A DNA stretch of 64,000 bases from Marinospirillum sp031581385 (GCF_044810985.1 NZ_CP085242.1:682001-746000), one strand, 5' to 3'; counted from the stretch's first letter, positions 43,111-52,724 are shown. The notes: a model not told the origin generated them from the letters alone. Program-made: numbers and translations.

Positions 43111-43308
43111 ATGGGCGCATCGCTCTACCCCGATCTAGTCAAAATCCTGCTTGCCTATCAATGCTCTTTCGTTCGACAAGGCAAAGGCAGCCATGAAATC
43201 TGGCAAAGCCCCATTACCCATCGTAAATTCCCTGTGGCCACCACCATCGTCTCCAAAAACACGGCCAACGCCATACTCAAACAAGCAGGAATTGAAGAAA
43301 GGCTCTAA
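43111..43308 (+). CDS. hicA: HicA-like mRNA interferase toxin
   Basis: 65 residues. LVKILLAYQCSFVRQGKGSH, then EIWQSP and TTIVSKNTANAILKQAGI match the HicA dsRBD-like fold, with the catalytic His in GSHEIW. AAGG precedes ATG 43111. HicA cleaves mRNA until neutralised by HicB. A type II toxin-antitoxin pair inserted between ruvA and ruvB. Confidence 0.85.
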   Translation: MGASLYPDLVKILLAYQCSFVRQGKGSHEIWQSPITHRKFPVATTIVSKNTANAILKQAGIEERL

Positions 43309-43433
43309 CCACAAAACAACCAGCAACACTCTCTGCACGAACGGATCAACAAACCTGAAATCACACAGCGCCTCATCAATCAATAAGCGCCTGAGCTCAT
43401 GCCACTTGCCGCTGACTACACCTTGTCACTCTA

Positions 43434-44039
43434 TCAACGACCAACACTTTGTAAAGCAGCCCTGATCAGCGTCTGGGTGTCCATACCTTCAGTTTCTATA
43501 CCGGAAAGGGCGCGGCTGGCTTCGGTGGGTTTGTAGCCCAGGGAGATAAGAGCGGCTTCCGCTTCGGCGCGGTGGTCGGTGGTGGGCTGCTGGGCATCCA
43601 CAGGCAATTCCAATTTGGCCATTTGCTGGGGTTGCCAGCTTTTCAAACGATCCTTGAGATCAACCAGCAGACGTTCAGCGGTTTTCTTGCCGATACCGGG
43701 AACCCGAGTCAGGGCTTGCAGGTCGCCATTTTGAATGACGTTGAGTAGCTGCCGGGATTCCAGGGAGGACAGAATCGCCAGGGCCACCTTGGGGCCGATG
43801 CCGCTAACCTTGATGAGTTCACGAAACAGCTGGCGATCTTCCAGGCGTGCAAAGCCGTAAAGCAGATTGGCATCTTCGCGGATCACCTGATGAATCCAGA
43901 GAATAATTTGCTCTCCGGTGACGGGCAGGTTGGCAAAGGCAGACAAAGGCAACTCCACTTCATAGCCGACTCCCTGAATGTCCAGAATCACCCAGGAAGG
44001 TTGCTTTTCCACCAGTACGCCTTGTAAACGACCAATCAT
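43434..44039 (-). CDS. ruvA: Holliday junction-binding protein RuvA
   Basis: 201 residues. N-terminal OB fold (MIGRLQGVLVEKQPSWVILD), two helix-hairpin-helix motifs (FRELIKVSGIGPKVALAIL and LTRVPGIGKKTAERLLVDL), and the C-terminal RuvB-binding domain (ALISLGYKPTEASRALSG). It binds the junction and stimulates RuvB. Its start overlaps the end of the TRIC gene by 4 bases. Confidence 0.98.
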   Translation of the reverse strand: MIGRLQGVLVEKQPSWVILDIQGVGYEVELPLSAFANLPVTGEQIILWIHQVIREDANLLYGFARLEDRQLFRELIKVSGIGPKVALAILSSLESRQLLNVIQNGDLQALTRVPGIGKKTAERLLVDLKDRLKSWQPQQMAKLELPVDAQQPTTDHRAEAEAALISLGYKPTEASRALSGIETEGMDTQTLIRAALQSVGR

Positions 44040-44683
44040 TTTTTATCCTTATCTTCAATACTGAGAAAAACCGGCAGGTGCAGATGCCAGTGAATGGCAG
44101 CCAAACGCAGGCAGAGGACAACCGCCATGGCAACCAGGGTGTTGAAGGTTTCCCAGCCAGCCGGTAAAAACCAGTTCAGGTTGACGTAGACAAAGGCCCC
44201 GGCCATGACCGCTGTAGCATAGATTTCTTTCTCGAAAATCATGGGCTTGACTGCCGTCAACACATCCCGGACGATGCCGCCGAATACGGCCGTCATCACC
44301 CCGGTCACCACGGCAATCATGGGCGGATGCCCAAGATTCAGAGCCACCTTGGCACCAATCACGGTAAATACAGCCAGACCGATCGCATCCGCCACCTGAA
44401 TCGCCCGGTGCGGAAAACGGATTTTACGCGCCAGGGTAAAGACGATCACCGAGGTGATAAAGGTCAGGGTAATGTAAAGGGTATCCTGCACCCAAAAAAC
44501 CGGCAATCGTCCCAGGATCAGATCCCTGAGAGTACCCCCGCCAATGGCAGTAACGGTGCCCACCACCACCACACCAAAGAGATCCAGGCGCCGCTCGGCA
44601 GCCGCCAGAACCCCGGCAATGGCAAAAACCACGGTACCAAAAAGATCCAGGGAAAAGATAAACAGGGGAAGGTCAAAATTCAT
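44036..44683 (-). CDS. TRIC-type cation channel family protein (UPF0126/YicG-like)
   Basis: 215 residues with about seven membrane segments, and two repeats of the UPF0126 glycine-rich signature: FAIAGVLAAAERRLDLFGVV with GGGTLRDLILG, and FTVIGAKVAL with GGIVRDVLTA. Bacterial TRIC homologues form homotrimeric K+-permeable channels. It overlaps both ruvC (upstream) and ruvA (downstream) by 4 bases, so it is translated as part of the ruvC-ruvA operon, an odd partner. Confidence 0.88.
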   Translation of the reverse strand: MNFDLPLFIFSLDLFGTVVFAIAGVLAAAERRLDLFGVVVVGTVTAIGGGTLRDLILGRLPVFWVQDTLYITLTFITSVIVFTLARKIRFPHRAIQVADAIGLAVFTVIGAKVALNLGHPPMIAVVTGVMTAVFGGIVRDVLTAVKPMIFEKEIYATAVMAGAFVYVNLNWFLPAGWETFNTLVAMAVVLCLRLAAIHWHLHLPVFLSIEDKDKK

Positions 44684-45252
44684 CGGTTGTTTCGCTTGGT
44701 TCGTTTGGCCAGGCTGGCCGGATCAAAGTGTCGCCAGCTGCTGCCCTTTTTGCTGCTGCCCAGCTGACCGGACAGCGCCACCAGACCGCTGGAGGTGTAG
44801 GCATGACAGAGAGCTATGGCCAGGGCATCCGCAGCATCGGCCTGGGGCGTTGCCGAGAGTTTGAGCAGGGATTTGACCATATGCTGCACCTGGGTCTTGT
44901 CCGCGCCACCCCGCCCGGTCACAGCCAGCTTTACTTCCTTGGCAGAATACTCACTCAGCTCCAGGCCATGATTGGCCACACAGACGATGGCGGTGCCCCT
45001 GGCCTGCCCCAGTTTCAGAGCCGAATCAGCGTTCTTGGCCATGAAGACCTGCTCAATGGCAACCTGATCCGGCTGGTACTGAACGACCAACTCGGCTATC
45101 CCGGCATAAATCTGCGCCAGCTTCTGGGCCAGGGTCTCCGCCTGAATACGGATGCAGCCACTGGCGTGATACTGCATCTGGCTACCCTCGGCATGAACCA
45201 GGCCGTAGCCGGTGATGCGCGAGCCAGGGTCAATCCCCAGGACAAGAGGCAC
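44680..45252 (-). CDS. ruvC: Holliday junction resolvase RuvC
   Basis: 190 residues. LGIDPGSRITGYGLV (catalytic Asp), AIEQVFMAKNADSALKLGQA and QADAADALAIALCHA contain the four acidic residues of the RNase H-like fold. It cuts Holliday junctions processed by RuvAB. The C-terminal tail beyond about 170 is basic. Its start overlaps the yebC stop. Confidence 0.97.
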   Translation of the reverse strand: MPLVLGIDPGSRITGYGLVHAEGSQMQYHASGCIRIQAETLAQKLAQIYAGIAELVVQYQPDQVAIEQVFMAKNADSALKLGQARGTAIVCVANHGLELSEYSAKEVKLAVTGRGGADKTQVQHMVKSLLKLSATPQADAADALAIALCHAYTSSGLVALSGQLGSSKKGSSWRHFDPASLAKRTKRNNR

Positions 45253-46001
45253 TAGCCGAGTTGCTCCATCACTTCATCACTGAAGTCGGCATTGGAGTAA
45301 ACTTCCTGGGTATCGTCCAGATCTTCCAGCATATCCACGAGTTTGAGAACTTTCTGGGCCAGGTCGATATCCGTAATTTCCGAATAGGTGTCCGGCAGCA
45401 TGGAAACCTCGGCAGAAGCCGGTTCAAAACCCGCAGCTTCCAGGGCATCCTTGACGTCGCCAAAATGTGCCGGATCGGTAAAGATATCCAGACTGCCATC
45501 CTTGTTGGTCACCAGGTCTTCCGCACCACCTTCCAGGGCGGCTTCCATAACGTCTTCTTCGCTCACATCAGAATTGAAACTGATACGGCCACGCTTGTTG
45601 AACAGATAGGCCACCGAGCCGGAGGTGCCCAGATTGCCACCTGTTTTGGTGAAGGCATGACGCACATCCGAAACCGTGCGGTTTTTGTTATCGGTCATGC
45701 AATCCACTAGCACCGCCACACCACCGGGGCCGTAGCCTTCATAGACCACTTCTTCCATGTTGTCGCCGTCATTGGTGCCAGCACCCCGTGCGATGGCACG
45801 ATCGATGGTGTCCTTGGTCATGTTGTTGGATAAAGCTTTATCAACGGCAGCCCGCAGGCGGGGATTATCGGCTGGCTCCGGGCCACCGGCACGGGCGGCC
45901 ACGGTCAGCTCACGAATCAGCTTGGTGAAAATCTTGCCGCGCTTGGCATCCTGCGCTGCCTTGCGATGCTTGATATTGGCCCATTTGCTATGGCCTGCCA
46001 T
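45252..46001 (-). CDS. yebC: YebC/TACO1 family protein
   Basis: 249 residues from ATG 46001 (MAGHSKWANIKHRKAAQDAK), with a perfect AGGAGG; an upstream in-frame start is not credible. ARGAGTNDGDNMEEVVYEGY and GPGGVAVLVD are family blocks. Members are described as transcriptional regulators or translation factors that relieve ribosome stalling. It precedes ruvC, the usual neighbour. Confidence 0.97.
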   Translation of the reverse strand: MAGHSKWANIKHRKAAQDAKRGKIFTKLIRELTVAARAGGPEPADNPRLRAAVDKALSNNMTKDTIDRAIARGAGTNDGDNMEEVVYEGYGPGGVAVLVDCMTDNKNRTVSDVRHAFTKTGGNLGTSGSVAYLFNKRGRISFNSDVSEEDVMEAALEGGAEDLVTNKDGSLDIFTDPAHFGDVKDALEAAGFEPASAEVSMLPDTYSEITDIDLAQKVLKLVDMLEDLDDTQEVYSNADFSDEVMEQLG

Positions 46002-46070
46002 AGAAATCCTCCTGTCTTGCAAGTATTCAGGCTTCGCCTCCACACTTCGCGGCAAGGTTGTCCGCGCCCA

Positions 46071-46090
46071 GCTTTACAGGGATGTAAAGC
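46071..46090. terminator. Perfect hairpin between aspS and yebC
   Basis: GCTTTACA (46071-46078) pairs with TGTAAAGC (46083-46090) around GGGA. It lies in the 170-base gap downstream of aspS. No T-tract on the minus strand, so it may only attenuate. Confidence 0.45.
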
Positions 46091-46171
46091 GCGGGTGTTT
46101 ATACTCATGGATGTATAGCCACCCGGAGAGCGGACTGCCTTGCAAAAGCGAAGTATTACTCCAGACTTTGC

Positions 46172-47944
46172 TTATTGCTCAGCCTGAGGCTTAGCCCGCA
46201 ACCGCAAATTCAATTCTTTCAGTTGCGCCTGGCTGACTTCGCCGGGCGCATCGGTCATCACACAAGCCGCTGACTGGGTTTTCGGGAAGGCGATCACTTC
46301 ACGGATGGACTGGGCTCCGGTCATCAACATCATCAGGCGATCCAGGCCAAAAGCCAGGCCGCCATGTGGAGGTGCACCGAATTTCAAGGCATCCAAAAGG
46401 AAACCGAATTTTTCCCGCTGTTCGTTTTCATCAATACCCAGCACCTTGAATACAGCGGCCTGCATGTCCTGATTATGAATACGAATGGAACCCCCACCCA
46501 ACTCAGTGCCATTCAGCACCATGTCATAGGCGCGGGACAACTGCTCGCCAGGGTGAGCCTGCAGTTCTTCCGAAGTGCAAAGAGGTGCAGTGAAAGGGTG
46601 GTGCAAAGCGGCCAGGCTGCCGTCACTGTTCTCTTCAAACATGGGGAAATCAACCACCCACAGGGGTGCCCAGTCCGCGGTATAAAGATCCAGGTCTTCA
46701 CCCAGCTTGCAGCGCAGGGCACCCAGAGCTTCATTAACGATTTTGGTTTTATCCGCGCCGAAGAAAATGATGTCACCATCTTCTGCACCCACACGATCCA
46801 GAAGCTCTTCAACGACCCCTTCCATAAACTTGACGATCGGGGATTGCAGACCTTCCAGCCCTTTGGCACGTTCATTGACCTTGATCCAGGCCAGACCTCG
46901 TGCGCCGTAGATCCCCACAAACTTGGTGTAGTCATCAATCTGCTTGCGCGAAAGCTCCGCTCCACCTTTGACTTTCAGGGCCGCAACACGGCCTTTGGGG
47001 TCTTTAGCCGGGCCGGAGAAAACCTTGAAGTCAACATCAGCCATCAGATCGTTGACATCCACCAGCTCCAGTGGAATGCGCAGATCCGGCTTGTCGGAAC
47101 CAAAGCGGCTCATGGCTTCAGAATAGGGCATGCGTGGGAAATCACCCAGATCCACTTCTTTGGCTTCCAGGAAAATTTTACGAATCATGCCTTCAGCAAC
47201 GGCCATGATGTCATTTTCTTCGACGAAAGAGGCTTCTAGGTCAATCTGGGTAAATTCCGGCTGACGGTCAGCACGCAGATCTTCATCCCGGAAGCACTTG
47301 GCAATCTGGTAGTAGCGATCAAAGCCGGACACCATCAACAATTGTTTGAACAGCTGCGGGGACTGGGGCAGAGCAAAAAAGTGACCGTCATGGGTACGAC
47401 TAGGCACCAGGTAATCACGCGCACCTTCGGGCGTGGCCCGGGTCAGGATGGGCGTTTCAATATCCAGAAAGCCTTGCTCTTCCAGATAGTTGCGAATCTG
47501 GTGAGTCACGCGTGAACGAAAGCGCAGCTTCTCGGCCATTTCCGGACGGCGCAGATCAACGTAACGGTATTTCAGGCGAACGTCTTCACCGACCTTGCCG
47601 TGTTCATCCAACTGAAAAGGCGGGGTATCAGCCGTATTCAGCACTTCAACGCCCTTGGCCAGCACTTCGATTTCACCCGTGGGCATATTGGGGTTAACCG
47701 TGCCTTCAGGGCGATGACGAACCAGGCCGGAAATTTTCAATACATATTCATTGCGGGCACGATCCGCACGGGCAAAGGCTTCTTCAGTGTCCGGGTCAAC
47801 CACTACCTGGGCCAGACCATTGCGATCACGCAGATCAAGAAAAATGACCCCGCCATGATCGCGGCGGCGATGGACCCAACCGCAAAGTTCAACTTCCTGG
47901 CCTAGATGACTTGTGTTCAAGTCGCCACAGTAATGGCTGCGCAT
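46172..47944 (-). CDS. aspS: Aspartyl-tRNA synthetase
   Basis: 590 residues from ATG 47944 (MRSHYCGDLNTSHLGQEVEL), the typical bacterial start and length. N-terminal OB anticodon domain (GWVHRRRDHGGVIFLDLRDR), class II core with the insertion domain, and motif 3 GGLAFGLDRLMMLMTG. It charges tRNA-Asp. QSPQLFKQLLM and FRDEDLRADRQPEFTQID are conserved active-site blocks. Confidence 0.98.
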   Translation of the reverse strand: MRSHYCGDLNTSHLGQEVELCGWVHRRRDHGGVIFLDLRDRNGLAQVVVDPDTEEAFARADRARNEYVLKISGLVRHRPEGTVNPNMPTGEIEVLAKGVEVLNTADTPPFQLDEHGKVGEDVRLKYRYVDLRRPEMAEKLRFRSRVTHQIRNYLEEQGFLDIETPILTRATPEGARDYLVPSRTHDGHFFALPQSPQLFKQLLMVSGFDRYYQIAKCFRDEDLRADRQPEFTQIDLEASFVEENDIMAVAEGMIRKIFLEAKEVDLGDFPRMPYSEAMSRFGSDKPDLRIPLELVDVNDLMADVDFKVFSGPAKDPKGRVAALKVKGGAELSRKQIDDYTKFVGIYGARGLAWIKVNERAKGLEGLQSPIVKFMEGVVEELLDRVGAEDGDIIFFGADKTKIVNEALGALRCKLGEDLDLYTADWAPLWVVDFPMFEENSDGSLAALHHPFTAPLCTSEELQAHPGEQLSRAYDMVLNGTELGGGSIRIHNQDMQAAVFKVLGIDENEQREKFGFLLDALKFGAPPHGGLAFGLDRLMMLMTGAQSIREVIAFPKTQSAACVMTDAPGEVSQAQLKELNLRLRAKPQAEQ

Positions 47945-47993
47945 AGAAAAATTCCTGTTAGCTGTTCGTTCGAATAAAGGTTCAATGAAAATG

Positions 47994-48015
47994 AAAAGCA
48001 GGGCCAAAGCCCTGC
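47994..48015 (-). terminator. Intrinsic terminator after the FmdB-type gene
   Basis: On the minus strand GCAGGGC pairs with GCCCTGC around a four-base loop and is followed by TTTTC. It lies 19 bases after the zinc-ribbon gene stop and before aspS, so aspS probably has its own promoter or depends on read-through. Confidence 0.75.
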
Positions 48016-48033
48016 AAGGTTAAAGCCGGAAAC

Positions 48034-48294
48034 TTAGGCCGCAGGTGCTGCTGAAGGGCCTGAATCGCCACTTCCCGATGACCCGCCAGAATCGACCAGA
48101 TTCTTTTTGTTGCCGCTCTTGAAGTCGGTTTCATACCAGCCACCACCGGCCAGACGAAAACCAGCCGCTGAAATTTTGCGTATCAACTCAGGTTTGTTGC
48201 ACTCGGGGCAGTCCCTGGGGGGTTCTGCACTCATTTTATGCATGACTTCAACTTCATGGCCGCAGGCCTGGCACTGATATTCGTAAATGGGCAT
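48034..48294 (-). CDS. FmdB-type zinc-ribbon regulatory protein
   Basis: 86 residues from ATG 48294 (MPIYEYQCQACGHEVEV); an in-frame start five codons earlier is unlikely. Two CxxC pairs (CQAC and CPEC) form a zinc ribbon, followed by KPELIRKISAAGFRLAGGGW. The Gly/Ser/Ala-rich tail is disordered. Commonly found beside aspS. Function unproven. Confidence 0.92.
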   Translation of the reverse strand: MPIYEYQCQACGHEVEVMHKMSAEPPRDCPECNKPELIRKISAAGFRLAGGGWYETDFKSGNKKNLVDSGGSSGSGDSGPSAAPAA

Positions 48295-48407
48295 TGCTGT
48301 TTGCCTCAACTGCTAGGGGTTAAACTCAGAGCTTAAAAAGCAGGTTTTAAAATGGGGGAGCTTAGATTCCATTTCAAGGGGCAGCATTATAGCCTAGAGG
48401 ACACCCA

Positions 48408-49355
48408 TTACGCCAAGGCCTGTTCTTCGACGATGACCTCAGCCTGAGCGGAATCACTGTCCAGCCTTTGCCAGAGACGTTCCACCAGCGGCTTGTGCAC
48501 CAGGGTACAACGATAAAGACGAACTTCCAGGGGAATGATCCACTGCTCGCTGCCGCAAACCAGCAGCTGGCCTTCATTCAACTCGCGTTCGATGCTCAAG
48601 CGTGGAATCCAGGCCACACCCCGACCCTGCAAAGCCATGCCCTTCAGGCCTTCAGCCATGGCGGTTTCATAAACGGTTTTAAACTGCAGGGCAACCGGTT
48701 TCTGACGCAACAGAAGACGCAAGGATCTTTCCAGAAAAGCTCCCTGGGTGTAGGCCAACAAAGGAACCTGTTGCTCTTCCAGAGTATCCAGCGAATGCAA
48801 GGGCTGGCCTGTTGAGTCCGGGGCACAAACCGGCAGCATTTCAGTGGCTCCCATGCGCAGTGATGGAAAGTGTGCATGATCCAGTTGCAAAGTACCCAGA
48901 GGATCATGGTAAGCCAGCATCAGATCACAACGCCCTTCGCGCAAGGCATGGGTGGCCTCACCAACATTCATGGCTGTCATGCGTGAATTGATTTCACCCA
49001 CCACCTTTTGCAGTTTATCCAGCCACTGGGGAAAGAAGTTGAATGCCAGAGAGTGGGCGACAGTGAATTCCAGCAGTTGCCCAGCGGCAGGGTCGAGTCC
49101 TCGCAGGTGGCGCAAAGCTTCACCCAGCTGTTCCACCACATTTCTGGCGGTAATCAGGAACAGCTGACCGTCGGCTGTCAGTTCCAGAGGTGATTTACTG
49201 CGATCCACCAGCCTTGTGCCCACCACCCTTTCCAGCGACTGAATCCGCCGACTGAAAGCTGGCTGGGTGACAAAACGTCGCTTGGCCGCCTTGGAAAAAC
49301 TGCGCGTTGCCGCCAGAGCCACAAAATCTTCTAGCCACTTTACTTCTAAGTTCAC
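48408..49355 (-). CDS. LysR-family transcriptional regulator
   Basis: 315 residues. The N-terminal winged HTH (FVALAATRSFSKAAKRRFVT, then QPAFSRRIQSLERVVG) and a periplasmic-binding-like effector domain, with LEFTVAHSLAFNFFPQWLD. No co-directional target is adjacent; it is divergent from the M23 peptidase across 170 bases, so it might control that gene, but LysR targets cannot be read from sequence here. Confidence 0.95.
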   Translation of the reverse strand: MNLEVKWLEDFVALAATRSFSKAAKRRFVTQPAFSRRIQSLERVVGTRLVDRSKSPLELTADGQLFLITARNVVEQLGEALRHLRGLDPAAGQLLEFTVAHSLAFNFFPQWLDKLQKVVGEINSRMTAMNVGEATHALREGRCDLMLAYHDPLGTLQLDHAHFPSLRMGATEMLPVCAPDSTGQPLHSLDTLEEQQVPLLAYTQGAFLERSLRLLLRQKPVALQFKTVYETAMAEGLKGMALQGRGVAWIPRLSIERELNEGQLLVCGSEQWIIPLEVRLYRCTLVHKPLVERLWQRLDSDSAQAEVIVEEQALA

Positions 49356-49524
49356 AATACTTTCTCGAAAAAAAGAAGTATTTTAACTGATTGCGCCCCG
49401 ACTTAGTGCATCAGACTGTTAAATATTTGCTCCAAACTTCTTAGCAATTGTTATAGCATAACACTTGCTGAGTTGCTTATTATCTCCAGCCTTCTTTTCT
49501 CGGCCTGGATAACTTAGGATCACC

Positions 49525-50838
49525 ATGCTCAAACGCTTTCTTGCCCACCATCGCTTTTCTGGCTTGCTGCTCGGACTAAGCGGGACCCTGGCCTTGGCAC
49601 TTCTGCTCTTCTGGATGGGCAGCAAGCCGCAGGAGGAAGAACCCTATCTCCCTTCCGATAGCGAGATCATGGCGGCTCTGGAAGCGACGGATTTCCACAA
49701 CTCCCTGATTCCTCCTTTGACACCACCCCCTGATTGGGACAGGTACACTCTGCAGCCCGGTGATCGTCTATCCCACCTGTGGCAACAAAAATGGCACCTG
49801 CCAGTCAGCACGCTTTATCAACTGCTCGACCAGGAGGGTTCCAGCCACCTCAACCGCATCCATCCCGGTCAGCACATAGAATGGCTGGCCAGCCGTGATG
49901 GTCAATTGCTGGCTTTGCGCATCTGGCGCACCCGGGCTGAAGGCGTGGAATGGCAGCGCGAGGAGGAGGGCTTCAGTTTCAGTGAACTGACCACTCAACG
50001 TGAAGTTCGCTTGCTGCGCCTGGAAGGCACTCTTGATGGTGCCCTTTCCAACAGTCTCAGCTCCATGCCGGAGATTGCCGGTCAGGAAGGAGCCATAGCC
50101 GCAGCCCTGGATCGCCATCTGCCACTCAGGCGGGATGCCCGCAATGGCGACACCTTCAGCCTGCTGATCGAACAGGAATGGCTCAGTGATGATCCCACCC
50201 CCTACTCCACCCGGCTTCTGGCTTTTGATTACCAAGGCGACCGCATGCAGATACGTGCAGCCCGCCACCTGGATGATGGCCGCTTTTACACCCCCGATGG
50301 GGTCAGCCTCATACCGCCCTTCGACCGCATCCCCCTGACCCGGCGTTACCGGATCAGCTCGAATTTCAATCTCAACCGGCTTCACCCCATCACCGGGCGA
50401 ACCAGCCCCCACCATGGAACTGATTTTGCCACCCCGACAGGAACAACCGTGGTTTCTCCGGCCGATGGTCGGGTCGTGCGCGGACGAACCCATTCCTTTG
50501 GGGGCAAATACCTGGTGATTGATCACGGCCAGGGCTACATCACCCGTTATTTGCACCTGCGGCGTTTTCTGGTCAATCAGGGAGAGTCGGTCAAACGCGG
50601 CCAGCCGGTTGCCCAGTCGGGCAATACCGGGCGCAGTACCGGCCCGCACCTGCATTATGAGCTGCATATCAACGGTCGCCCCGTTGACGCCATGCGGGTT
50701 GAGCTACCCAGTGTGGAAAGCCTGGAAGGTGAGGCACTGGATGAGTTTCTGCAGCACAGCGAAAAGCTTTTTTCCGGTTTGGACAACCAGCTGCATCTGG
50801 ATAAACTGGCGCAGCTGCTGCCCAACCAACATGAATAG
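49525..50838 (+). CDS. M23 peptidoglycan DD-metalloendopeptidase (MepM-like)
   Basis: 437 residues. N-terminal signal-anchor (LLLGLSGTLALALLLFWMG), an OapA/LysM-like part (YTLQPGDRLSHLWQQKWHLP), and a C-terminal M23 domain from about 290. Zinc ligands appear in SPHHGTDFATPTGT (HxxxD) and STGPHLHYELHING (HxH). It probably cuts cross-links in peptidoglycan to permit growth. Divergent from the LysR gene. Confidence 0.92.
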   Translation: MLKRFLAHHRFSGLLLGLSGTLALALLLFWMGSKPQEEEPYLPSDSEIMAALEATDFHNSLIPPLTPPPDWDRYTLQPGDRLSHLWQQKWHLPVSTLYQLLDQEGSSHLNRIHPGQHIEWLASRDGQLLALRIWRTRAEGVEWQREEEGFSFSELTTQREVRLLRLEGTLDGALSNSLSSMPEIAGQEGAIAAALDRHLPLRRDARNGDTFSLLIEQEWLSDDPTPYSTRLLAFDYQGDRMQIRAARHLDDGRFYTPDGVSLIPPFDRIPLTRRYRISSNFNLNRLHPITGRTSPHHGTDFATPTGTTVVSPADGRVVRGRTHSFGGKYLVIDHGQGYITRYLHLRRFLVNQGESVKRGQPVAQSGNTGRSTGPHLHYELHINGRPVDAMRVELPSVESLEGEALDEFLQHSEKLFSGLDNQLHLDKLAQLLPNQHE

Positions 50839-50920
50839 CTGCTGGTAAAAGCAGGCCAAATACCAGACAATTCACACGACACCCGCTTCTATAACGATCA
50901 ACCGAAGGTATCCACGATCC

Positions 50921-52630
50921 ATGCGCGCTTCACAACTTCTGATTGCCACTCTCAAGGAAACCCCCAATGACGCCCAGGTCATCAGCCACCAGCTGATGCT
51001 GAGAGCGGGTCTGGTTCGCAGCCTCGGCTCCGGCCTTTACACCTGGCTGCCGCTGGGACTGCGCACCCTGCGCAAGGTAGAGCGTATTGTGCGTGAGGAA
51101 ATGGACAAATCCGGTGCCCAGGAAGTACTGATGCCGGGTGTGCAGCCTGCTGAACTCTGGGAAGAGTCAGGCCGCTGGGAAGAATACGGCAAGGAGCTGC
51201 TGCGCCTGCATGACCGCCACAACCGTGAATTCTGTGTCGGCCCCACGCATGAAGAAGTCATCACCGACATGGTGCGCAAGGAATTGCGCTCCTACAAGCA
51301 ACTGCCGGTCAATTTCTACCAGATACAAACCAAATTCCGCGATGAAATCCGCCCCCGCTTTGGCATCATGCGTGCACGTGAATTCATCATGAAGGATGCC
51401 TACTCCTTCCACCTGACCCAGGATTCCCTGCAGGAAACCTATGACGTCATGCATGCCACCTACAGCAATATCTTTACCCGTCTGGGTCTGGATTTCCGTC
51501 CGGTCATCGCAGACAACGGCTCTATCGGTGGCACAGGTTCACACGAGTTTCATGTTCTGGCTGATTCTGGTGAGGACGATATCGTCTTCTCGGACTCTTC
51601 CGACTATGCCGCCAACATAGAAAAAGCGGAAGCCCTGCCTCGTGAAGCAGAACGTGGACAGGCCAATGAAGAACTGCGTCTGGTGGACACCCCGGATGCC
51701 AAAACCATTGCCCAGTTGGTTGAACAGTTTGATCTGCCGATTGAAAAAACCGTGAAAACACTGGTCGTCAAGGCTGCCGAAGGCGGCCTGATTGCCCTGA
51801 TTATTCGCGGTGACCATGAACTCAATGAAATCAAGGCCAGCAACCTGCCCCAGGTCGCAAGTCCACTGGAAATGGCCAGCGACGAAGAAATTAAGGCCGC
51901 AATCGGTGCCGGCCCCGGCTCTTTGGGTCCCATCAAGCTGCCTATCCCCTGCGTTATTGACCGCTCCGTGGAAAAAATGAGTGATTTCGGTGCCGGTGCC
52001 AACATTGAGAGTCAGCATTACTTTGGCATCAACTGGGAGCGCGATCTACCGCTGCCAGAAGTCGCGGATCTGCGCAATGTCGTGGAGGGCGACCCCAGCC
52101 CTGATGGTCAGGGTAGCCTGCTGATCAAGCGCGGTATTGAAGTCGGCCATATCTTCCAGTTGGGCACCAAATATTCAGAGAGCATGAGTGCCACGGTTCT
52201 GGATGAAAACGGCAAGTCGGTTCCGCTGATCATGGGTTGTTACGGTATCGGTGTCACCCGGATTGTCGCCTCGGCAATCGAGCAGAACCACGACGACTCC
52301 GGCATCATCTGGCCCAATGCCATCGCACCCTTTGAGGTGGCCCTGGTGCCCATGAATGCCCATAAATCTGAGCTGGTACGGGAAACCTCAGAACAGCTAT
52401 ATCAGGATCTGAAGGCTGCCGGTATTGACGTACTGCTGGATGATCGTGATGAGCGCCCCGGCTCCAAGTTTGCCGACCTGGAGCTGATGGGCATCCCCCA
52501 CCGCATCGTCATTGGCGAACGCAGCCTGAAAAACCATGAACTGGAATACAAGGGTCGCCGTGATAAAAAGGCCAGCATGATCCCTGCAAACGAGATTCTT
52601 GCCTTTATTCAGGAACAACTGGCCCGATGA
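50921..52630 (+). CDS. proS: Prolyl-tRNA synthetase (bacterial type, with editing domain)
   Basis: 569 residues, the ProS type 1 length. Catalytic core motifs QVISHQLMLRAGLVRSLGSG, RPRFGIMRAREFIMKDAYSF and IGVTRIVASAIEQN; a YbaK-like editing insertion at about 230-395 (FDLPIEKTVKTLVVKAAEGG, ELNEIKASNL); and a C-terminal anticodon-binding domain (DVLLDDRDERPGSKFADLEL). It charges tRNA-Pro and clears mischarged Ala. Confidence 0.98.
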   Translation: MRASQLLIATLKETPNDAQVISHQLMLRAGLVRSLGSGLYTWLPLGLRTLRKVERIVREEMDKSGAQEVLMPGVQPAELWEESGRWEEYGKELLRLHDRHNREFCVGPTHEEVITDMVRKELRSYKQLPVNFYQIQTKFRDEIRPRFGIMRAREFIMKDAYSFHLTQDSLQETYDVMHATYSNIFTRLGLDFRPVIADNGSIGGTGSHEFHVLADSGEDDIVFSDSSDYAANIEKAEALPREAERGQANEELRLVDTPDAKTIAQLVEQFDLPIEKTVKTLVVKAAEGGLIALIIRGDHELNEIKASNLPQVASPLEMASDEEIKAAIGAGPGSLGPIKLPIPCVIDRSVEKMSDFGAGANIESQHYFGINWERDLPLPEVADLRNVVEGDPSPDGQGSLLIKRGIEVGHIFQLGTKYSESMSATVLDENGKSVPLIMGCYGIGVTRIVASAIEQNHDDSGIIWPNAIAPFEVALVPMNAHKSELVRETSEQLYQDLKAAGIDVLLDDRDERPGSKFADLELMGIPHRIVIGERSLKNHELEYKGRRDKKASMIPANEILAFIQEQLAR

Positions 52631-52639
52631 TTCAGCTAT

Positions 52640-52662
52640 GCGCCCTCCTCACCGGAGGGCGC
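52640..52662. terminator. Perfect 9-bp hairpin after proS
   Basis: GCGCCCTCC (52640-52648) pairs with GGAGGGCGC (52654-52662) around a 5-base loop, 10 bases after the proS stop. A second, longer-looped inverted repeat (GGAAACCCCTGA at 52671-52682 with TCAGGGGCTTTCC at 52708-52720) follows before the end of the convergent gene. Neither has a long T-tract. Confidence 0.6.
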
Positions 52663-52724
52663 AACACCTGGGAAACCCCTGATTCACGTCATGAGCGCAA
52701 TAGTTAGTCAGGGGCTTTCCAGTC

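Noticed and set aside
46364..47239. 291-codon plus-strand open frame opposite aspS
   Set aside because: Antisense shadow of a conserved synthetase gene.
49768..50667. 299-codon minus-strand open frame opposite the M23 peptidase
   Set aside because: Antisense shadow; the plus strand carries the peptidase motifs.
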